A stretch of DNA of 64,000 bases from Methanosarcinales archaeon Methan_01 (GTDB lineage: Archaea; Halobacteriota; Methanosarcinia; Methanotrichales; Methanotrichaceae). Below the pieces are notes generated by a model that saw only the letters and a list, made by a program, of their open reading frames with translations, was not told the DNA's origin and did not search any database. Position 1 is the stretch's first letter. Each line of letters starts with the position of its first letter. Positions 59,453-64,000 of the stretch are shown one piece after another. Position numbers and translations under genes: made by a program. The stretch is from NCBI GenBank assembly GCA_001602645.1, contig LUYE01000038.1, forward strand, positions 1 through 64,000, read 5' to 3'.

Positions 59453-60049
59453 ATGAAGAAGAGAAAGCTAGAGATGATCCTGGAACGGCTGGAGGGGTTT
59501 TCGTCCCCCAAACCCAGCCTAGAACAGTACCAAACCCCGGCGACCATCGCCTCGGAGCTCCTCTACTCCGCCCTCCTCCGGGGTGATCTGGAGGGGACCG
59601 TCTGCGACCTGGGATGCGGAACCGGGGTCCTGGCGATCGGTGCCGCCCTCCTGGGGGCGAGGGCCGTCGTCGGCTTAGAGATGGACCCCTCGGCCCTCAG
59701 GATCGCGAGAGAGAACGCCCGCCGCCTCGGCGTCGAAGTCCATTTCGTCCGAGGAGACGTGGCCACCGTCGCCCTCCGAGGGGTTGCGACGGTGGTGATG
59801 AACCCGCCCTTCGGCGCCCAGAGGGGGAGCGGTGGAGACCGGGCCTTCCTCCGGAAGGCGATGGAGACGGCCGAGGTTATCTACTCGATCCACAACGCGG
59901 GCAGCGAAGGGTTCATTAGACGGTTCGTAGAACCCTGTAAGGTCGAAGATGTCAAGAAGATCCCCTTTCCCCTGAGGAGGAGCTTCAAGTTCCACAGCAG
60001 AGACGTCAAGATAATAGAAGTAGAACTATATCGGATATTTTGCAGGTGA
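59453..60049 (+). CDS. METTL5-family RNA N6-adenine methyltransferase
   Basis: The 198-residue protein starts at ATG 59453. The opening KLEMILERLEGFSSPKPSLE, then QYQTPATIASELLYSA, is the METTL5 N-terminal motif. SAM-binding motif I is VCDLGCGTGVLAIGAALLGA, with LEMDPSAL (acidic ribose contact). The catalytic NPPF is in VVMNPPFGAQRGSGGDRAFL. In eukaryotes the homologue makes m6A in 18S rRNA; in archaea the rRNA target is likely but not shown. It is followed by Csl4, Rpo11 and RtcA with short or overlapping junctions, a single operon. Confidence 0.87.
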   Translation: MKKRKLEMILERLEGFSSPKPSLEQYQTPATIASELLYSALLRGDLEGTVCDLGCGTGVLAIGAALLGARAVVGLEMDPSALRIARENARRLGVEVHFVRGDVATVALRGVATVVMNPPFGAQRGSGGDRAFLRKAMETAEVIYSIHNAGSEGFIRRFVEPCKVEDVKKIPFPLRRSFKFHSRDVKIIEVELYRIFCR

Positions 60050-60057
60050 ACCGAAAG

Positions 60058-60621
60058 ATGCCATCGAATTTCGTCATCCCCGGCGACGTCGTCGGGGCTG
60101 CAGAGGAGTTTTTGCCCGGCGAAGGCACCTATGTCAGAGGTGAGCACCTCCTCTCCTCGAGCACGGGGGTCTTTGAGGTGGACGTCAAGGGAAGGTCGGC
60201 GAAGGTTCTCCCCCGGACCAACGCCCCGGTGAAGCTGAAGAACGGGGATGTGGTCGTCGGCCAGATCACCGACCTCAAGGACAGCCTCGCCATCCTCCGG
60301 CTGGCCTTCAAGAGGGGGTGCGAGGCGAGGCCGATATTCAACACCGAGGCCCTCCTCCACATATCCAGGGTCAAGAACTCCTACGTCAAGGAGATCCGCC
60401 AGGTCCTGGGCCTCCGGGACATCGTCAAGGCGAAGATCATCGACGCCACCCCCACCATCGGCCTTTCCATCGTCGACGAGGACCTGGGGGTCGTCAAGGC
60501 GTACTGTGGAAGGTGCGCCACCCCCCTCAAGCTCGATGGGAAGCGGCTCGTCTGCCCCGAATGCGAGCAGGTGGAGTCCCGGAAGCTGAGCACAGATTTC
60601 GGGACGGGGGTGATCAGATGA
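60058..60621 (+). CDS. csl4: Exosome RNA-binding subunit Csl4
   Basis: The 187-residue protein starts at ATG 60058, with GGTGAACC upstream; that sequence also contains the stop of the methyltransferase gene. An N-terminal domain (FVIPGDVVGAAEEFLPGEGT) is followed by an S1 domain (LKNGDVVVGQITDLKDSLAI to LRDIVKAKIID). The C-terminal zinc ribbon has two CxxC pairs (YCGRCATPLK and VCPECEQVE). Csl4 sits on top of the RNase PH-type exosome ring and feeds RNA to it. Its stop overlaps the Rpo11 start. Confidence 0.93.
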   Translation: MPSNFVIPGDVVGAAEEFLPGEGTYVRGEHLLSSSTGVFEVDVKGRSAKVLPRTNAPVKLKNGDVVVGQITDLKDSLAILRLAFKRGCEARPIFNTEALLHISRVKNSYVKEIRQVLGLRDIVKAKIIDATPTIGLSIVDEDLGVVKAYCGRCATPLKLDGKRLVCPECEQVESRKLSTDFGTGVIR

Positions 60622-60893
60622 ACGTAAAGGTCCTGAAGAAGACCGATGACGAGCTCCACCTGGAGTTCTTTGGGGAGAGCCACACCCTCCTGAACCTCCT
60701 CAGGACGGAGCTTCTGGAGGACGACCGGGTCCTCATAGCCACCTACGACGCCAAGTTCCCTATGATGACAAACCCCATCTTCAGGCTGAAGACGAGGGAT
60801 GTCGACCCCGTCGCCCTATTGAACGAGGTGGCCTCCAGGATCGCCGGCATGTGTGAGGAGTTCGAAGAGGAGTTCAGTTCCGCGGTCGGATGA
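60618..60893 (+). CDS. rpo11: DNA-directed RNA polymerase subunit Rpo11 (RpoL)
   Basis: The 91-residue protein contains [20 protein letters not shown], then [20 protein letters not shown] and [17 protein letters not shown]. This is the alpha-NTD-like dimerisation motif of the archaeal L subunit, which pairs with Rpo3 to start polymerase assembly. Start and stop overlap the neighbouring genes by ATGA on both sides, so translation of Csl4, Rpo11 and RtcA is coupled. Confidence 0.95.
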   Translation: MNVKVLKKTDDELHLEFFGESHTLLNLLRTELLEDDRVLIATYDAKFPMMTNPIFRLKTRDVDPVALLNEVASRIAGMCEEFEEEFSSAVG

Positions 60894-61885
60894 TCGATAT
60901 CGACGGCTCCTTCGGCGAGGGTGGAGGTCAGATCGTGAGGACGGCGGTGGCCCTCTCGGCGGTCACCGGGGAGCCGGTCCGGATCGCGAGGATCAGAGAG
61001 AACCGGCCAAGACCAGGCCTCTCACCCCAGCACGTAACGGCGATATCAGCCCTCGCCATCGTCTCGGACGCCAGGACGGAGGGGGTGATGCCGGGGTCCA
61101 GGGAGGTGAAGTTCTGGCCCGGGGAGGTCCGGGGCGGCGTCTACGACGTCGACATCGGCACCGCCGGGAGCATCACCCTCCTCATCCACTGCCTCCTCCC
61201 GGCTCTGGCCAAGGCGGACGGGCCTGCGACCCTGACCCTTCGGGGAGGAACCGACGTCAAGTGGTCTCCGACTATCGATCACCTATCCCGAGTCGCCCTC
61301 CCAGCCTTCGCCGAGTTCGGGGTCCGGGCCCGATTGACGGTCGACCGGCGGGGCTACTACCCTCGGGGGGGAGGGGTGGCAACCCTGAAGACGGCCCCAG
61401 GGGCGCTGAAGAGGGCAGACCTCTCCGCCTCGGAGGCCGAGATCCTCGAGGGCTCATCCCACTCTTCAAACCTCCCTGAGGACGTCGTCAGGAGGCAGGC
61501 GGAGGCGGCCACCATGGTCCTGAATCGGGCGGGGTTTGAGGCCGAGATCGGGATCGAGACTCTTGCCCTGCCGTCAACCGGGAGCGGGATCACCCTCTGG
61601 TCGGGGTGGAAGGGTGCAAGCGCTCTGGGGGAGCGGGGCCTCCCGGCGGAGCGGGTCGGCTCCCAGGCGGCGGAGGGGATGGTGGCGGAGCTACTCTCGA
61701 GGGCCGCCGTCGACCGCCACCTCGCCGATCAGCTCGTCCCTTACCTCGCCCTGGCGGGCGGTTCCTACACCGCCCCCGAGGTGACGAGCCACGCCTCGAC
61801 GAACATCTGGACAGCCTCCAGGTTCCTTGAGGCCGAGATCTTCGTCGACGAAGGCGATGTGGCGACCTTCAGGTCCGACCTCTGA
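60890..61885 (+). CDS. rtcA: RNA 3'-terminal phosphate cyclase
   Basis: The protein is 331 residues. The opening [20 protein letters not shown] and [20 protein letters not shown] are the nucleotide- and RNA-binding motifs. [17 protein letters not shown] and [14 protein letters not shown] follow, and [12 protein letters not shown] marks the insert domain. The catalytic His is in [20 protein letters not shown]. RtcA adenylates the RNA 3' phosphate and converts it to a 2',3'-cyclic end. It is the last gene of the operon with METTL5-like, Csl4 and Rpo11 proteins, a grouping of RNA synthesis, modification and decay. Confidence 0.93.
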   Translation: MIDIDGSFGEGGGQIVRTAVALSAVTGEPVRIARIRENRPRPGLSPQHVTAISALAIVSDARTEGVMPGSREVKFWPGEVRGGVYDVDIGTAGSITLLIHCLLPALAKADGPATLTLRGGTDVKWSPTIDHLSRVALPAFAEFGVRARLTVDRRGYYPRGGGVATLKTAPGALKRADLSASEAEILEGSSHSSNLPEDVVRRQAEAATMVLNRAGFEAEIGIETLALPSTGSGITLWSGWKGASALGERGLPAERVGSQAAEGMVAELLSRAAVDRHLADQLVPYLALAGGSYTAPEVTSHASTNIWTASRFLEAEIFVDEGDVATFRSDL

Positions 61886-61948
61886 ATGGTGGCCAGGTTC
61901 TCGGCAGGTTGGATCACAAGCGTTCATCTCCCCTATTAGGGGACCTTC

Positions 61949-62638
61949 CTAAAGGTGCTGATGCCTCCTCAGCTGAGCCTCGATGTAGGATCGGACCTCC
62001 GGGCCCCTGAAGACCCAGGCGTGGCCCTCGCAGAGGATGTCGGCCTCCAGCCCCAGGAGCTTCTCCATCGACCTCCTCCACCGGCCTACGTCAGAGCCCC
62101 AGCGGTCGCTGAAGGGGCCGTGAACGTCCTGGCCGAAGAGGAACCTCACCCCCAGGAGGTCGACGAGGACGGCTATGCTTCCTGGGGTGTGGCCGGGGAT
62201 GGCGACGAATCGGAATTCCAGATCCCCTAGCTTCATCACCTCCTCGTCCCCCTCGAGGACTACGTCCACCTTTGTCGGCCAGTACTCGATTCCGTAGAGG
62301 TCTGCGGCGGTGAGCCTCGGATCTCCGAGCTCGATCCCGTCCCGGTCTTCCTGGTGGCCGATCACCAGGCATCCTGTCTCCTCCCGGATCCAGGCTATCC
62401 CCCCGATGTGGTCGATGTGGCAGTGGGTGGCTACAAGGTGGCCGATCCGGGAAGGGTCGAAGCCGAGGTCCCGGACGTTTTTCAGGATCGAGCCGGCTCC
62501 GGGTCCAGCGCCAGCGTCGATCATCACCATCTCCGGTCCAGCATCCACCAGGTATACGCAGCAGTCCGCGGGGTGGGAGATCCCCGCCCCGCCTACGACG
62601 TATACCCCCTTCTCGATCTCTTCAGCCTCCATGGTCAT
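61949..62638 (-). CDS. Metallo-beta-lactamase-fold hydrolase (glyoxalase II-like)
   Basis: The protein is 229 residues. The metal site HCHIDHIGG lies in HLVATHCHIDHIGG, preceded by MIDAGAGPG. The third-ligand region is IPGHTPGSIAVLVD, and the last His lies in LCEGHAWVFRGPEV. All five or six metal ligands appear to be present, in contrast to the broken gene at 11461-12122. The family covers glyoxalase II, lactonases and other hydrolases, so the substrate cannot be named. The start may be ATG 62638 or 62632; no ribosome binding site is seen, and a TTTATT box lies about 12-18 bases upstream. Confidence 0.85.
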   Translation of the reverse strand: MTMEAEEIEKGVYVVGGAGISHPADCCVYLVDAGPEMVMIDAGAGPGAGSILKNVRDLGFDPSRIGHLVATHCHIDHIGGIAWIREETGCLVIGHQEDRDGIELGDPRLTAADLYGIEYWPTKVDVVLEGDEEVMKLGDLEFRFVAIPGHTPGSIAVLVDLLGVRFLFGQDVHGPFSDRWGSDVGRWRRSMEKLLGLEADILCEGHAWVFRGPEVRSYIEAQLRRHQHL

Positions 62639-62692
62639 GGGAATAAAGACGTGTCTGATACTTAGATCTGACCAAAGGCCTTGGAGGCCTCC

Positions 62693-63367
62693 TCATGCCC
62701 CGCCTTCGCCGTCGAGATCCTCATCCGCCTCCCTCTTAACGGACCTGAGCCGTTTCATGCTGACGTAGTGCTCCAGGGCCACGATCCCGGCGAGGAATGC
62801 GAGAAGGAGGAGGAATAGCCTGAAGGCCCGGGGCGCATCCTCTCTATAAAAGCCGACGTCGACGAGGGTCCTCCCCTCCAACTCCGTCCAGAGGAGGACA
62901 GTCCTGTTCTCCAGGACAATAACCCCGTCGGGGCGAGGCATAGCCTTTCCCAGGAGGCGATCGCCGGTGGCGTAACCTGGAGGGAGAACGACCCGGACGC
63001 TGGAGCCCTCCTCGGCGAGGGCGACGAACCTCTGGTCGGTGATGGGGATGGTGTAGTTGAGGTGCCCCTCTACCGCCTCCTCGGAGACGACCTGGTAGTT
63101 GTAGTATCCCCGCCAGAACTGGACCTCGGTCTCGACGGGGACCTCTCCGCCCGAAGAGTTGAAGAGCCTCATCTCAGCCCTGATGGGGAGGGTGAGGTTG
63201 AAGCTGCTGCCGTTAGCGGGGACGATCACTTCCGCCTCCGACTTCGCGAGGATGTAGGTGGTGCCGTTGAACTCGTCGGCCTCCACTCCTTGGAAGAGGG
63301 CGGCCTGGGCCTGGACGGCTGTCAGGATCAGAATCGTCAAGGATACAAGGCCCGCATCTCGTTTCAT
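62693..63367 (-). CDS. DUF5803-like membrane-anchored surface protein
   Basis: The protein is 224 residues from ATG 63367, the start that gives a clean signal peptide (KRDAGLVSLTILILTAVQAQA). It has a beta-rich exterior with five predicted N-glycosylation sites (such as NGT, NLT, NYT, NRT). The segment VLPPGYATGDRLLGKAMPRP, then NRTVLLWTELEGRTLVDVGFY, resembles the archaeal DUF5803 family. A C-terminal transmembrane helix (AFRLFLLLLAFLAGIVALEH) is followed by a charged cytoplasmic tail. The function is unknown. It stands 54 bases upstream of the metallo-hydrolase on the same strand. Confidence 0.68.
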   Translation of the reverse strand: MKRDAGLVSLTILILTAVQAQAALFQGVEADEFNGTTYILAKSEAEVIVPANGSSFNLTLPIRAEMRLFNSSGGEVPVETEVQFWRGYYNYQVVSEEAVEGHLNYTIPITDQRFVALAEEGSSVRVVLPPGYATGDRLLGKAMPRPDGVIVLENRTVLLWTELEGRTLVDVGFYREDAPRAFRLFLLLLAFLAGIVALEHYVSMKRLRSVKREADEDLDGEGGA

Positions 63368-63531
63368 CTCGCCATCGTCTCCAGAGGATCCTCCCATGGC
63401 CCCATCTCGACGGTCCCCACCGCTGGAGGAGCGGGAGTTTAGCCTCCTGGACCCACCAGAACCGGATGAGATAAAAACCTCCCCATCGATAAGGTACCTT
63501 TATCTTGAGGCCGATGGAGGGGAAGGACGAG

Positions 63532-63993
63532 ATGGATCTCTTGGGGACCCGCAATGATAGCTTGAAGATCAGAAGGTTTGAGCCTCGCGACTTCTCCGAG
63601 GCGGTCTCCTTGGACGCCGAGGCTGGGGGCGGCCACGACCCTTACCTTCTGACCTACTTTTACGAGAACTACCCCACCACCTTCCTGGTGGCGGAGGTGT
63701 CCGGCACCATCGCCGGGATGGTCCTGGGGTTCAGGCAGTCGCCCATGGAGGGGAGGATCTTCTGGCTAGCGGTCAGGTCGGGACTTCAGGGCCAGGGGGT
63801 CGGAAGACGTCTTTTGACGGAGCTTCTGGAGATCTTCCGGAGGCTCGGGGTCGTCGACGTCATCCTGGAGGTGAGGGCGACTAACAAGCGGGCTCAGGGG
63901 CTCTACGTCGACCTCGGGTTTGAGATCTTCACCACCGCCAAGAACTACTACCCCGACGGCGAGGGGGCTATCATCATGAGAAGGTCGCTATAG
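63532..63993 (+). CDS. GNAT-family N-acetyltransferase (RimI-like)
   Basis: The 153-residue protein starts at ATG 63532, with GGAGGGGA about nine bases upstream; the frame is open to TTG 63505. Domains follow the RimI order: IRRFEPRDFSEAVSLDAEA, LVAEVSGTIAGMVLGF, acetyl-CoA loop VRSGLQGQGVGRRLLTELLE (the Q/R-x-x-G-x-G/A motif) and the catalytic-site strand VILEVRATNKRAQGLYVDLG, then FEIFTTAKNYY. Archaeal members acetylate protein N-termini or ribosomal protein S18-like targets. It is divergent from the DUF5803-like gene. Confidence 0.87.
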   Translation: MDLLGTRNDSLKIRRFEPRDFSEAVSLDAEAGGGHDPYLLTYFYENYPTTFLVAEVSGTIAGMVLGFRQSPMEGRIFWLAVRSGLQGQGVGRRLLTELLEIFRRLGVVDVILEVRATNKRAQGLYVDLGFEIFTTAKNYYPDGEGAIIMRRSL

Positions 63994-64000
63994 CCGTCGC

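Overview
The window is archaeal and most likely from a GC-rich acetoclastic methanogen of the Methanothrix (Methanosaeta) type. It carries two methanogenesis marker genes side by side (markers 2 and 4), archaeal information-processing genes (Rpo11, exosome Csl4, RtcA, Hel308, a Sec61-beta peptide, an archaeal LeuRS), LL-diaminopimelate aminotransferase, periplasmic FmdE-type proteins and dockerin-bearing binding proteins. Ribosome binding sites of the GGTGAT/GGAGG type and TATA-like boxes recur upstream of genes. The genus is an inference; the archaeal methanogen assignment rests on the genes.

Layout. 0-3.4 kb is a graveyard of accessory DNA: a serine hydrolase cut at the window edge, two near-identical C-terminal fragments of an Eco57I/TaqI-like methyltransferase flanking a HicA/HicB pair, and a broken MNT nucleotidyltransferase. 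3.4-11 kb holds a radical SAM enzyme, an Mrp/Nbp35 ATPase, Sec61-beta, a beta-helix (NosD-like) surface protein, TrmO, two Yx(FWY)xxD lipoprotein-like proteins and membrane proteins. 11-20 kb has a frameshifted metallo-beta-lactamase gene, a C25 (gingipain-fold) protein that seems to lack both catalytic residues, an RND exporter with an S-layer-like partner and a divergent GbsR/MarR regulator, and an MFS transporter. 20-27 kb has a soluble seven-PAS histidine kinase, a HEAT-repeat protein and the two marker genes.

27-45.5 kb is the most unusual part. It holds two tandem secreted FmdE-family genes, each preceded by the same leader with a pseudoknot-forming core, then an ABC-2 exporter pair, then six periplasmic binding proteins (BtuF/FepB fold, all with EF-hand or dockerin N-termini). 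With them are one intact SAM methyltransferase, two decayed copies of that methyltransferase, a decayed seventh binding protein, a CrtI-like FAD oxidoreductase and an inserted toxin-antitoxin pair. A tandem structured repeat and a second ABC-2 exporter pair close the region. No FecCD/BtuC-type permease is present. The binding-protein part is visibly more AT-rich than the rest. I read it as an expanding and decaying family of surface binding proteins, probably for a metal complex or corrinoid-like ligand.

45.5-64 kb returns to housekeeping genes: a UPF0200 kinase, an NrdG-like radical SAM protein, Hel308, DapL, LeuRS, an erythromycin-esterase-like protein, threonine ammonia-lyase, a tail-anchored TPR protein, the METTL5-Csl4-Rpo11-RtcA operon, a metallo-beta-lactamase hydrolase, a DUF5803-like protein and a GNAT acetyltransferase.

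All family assignments come from reading motifs and remembered family features; no database search was run.
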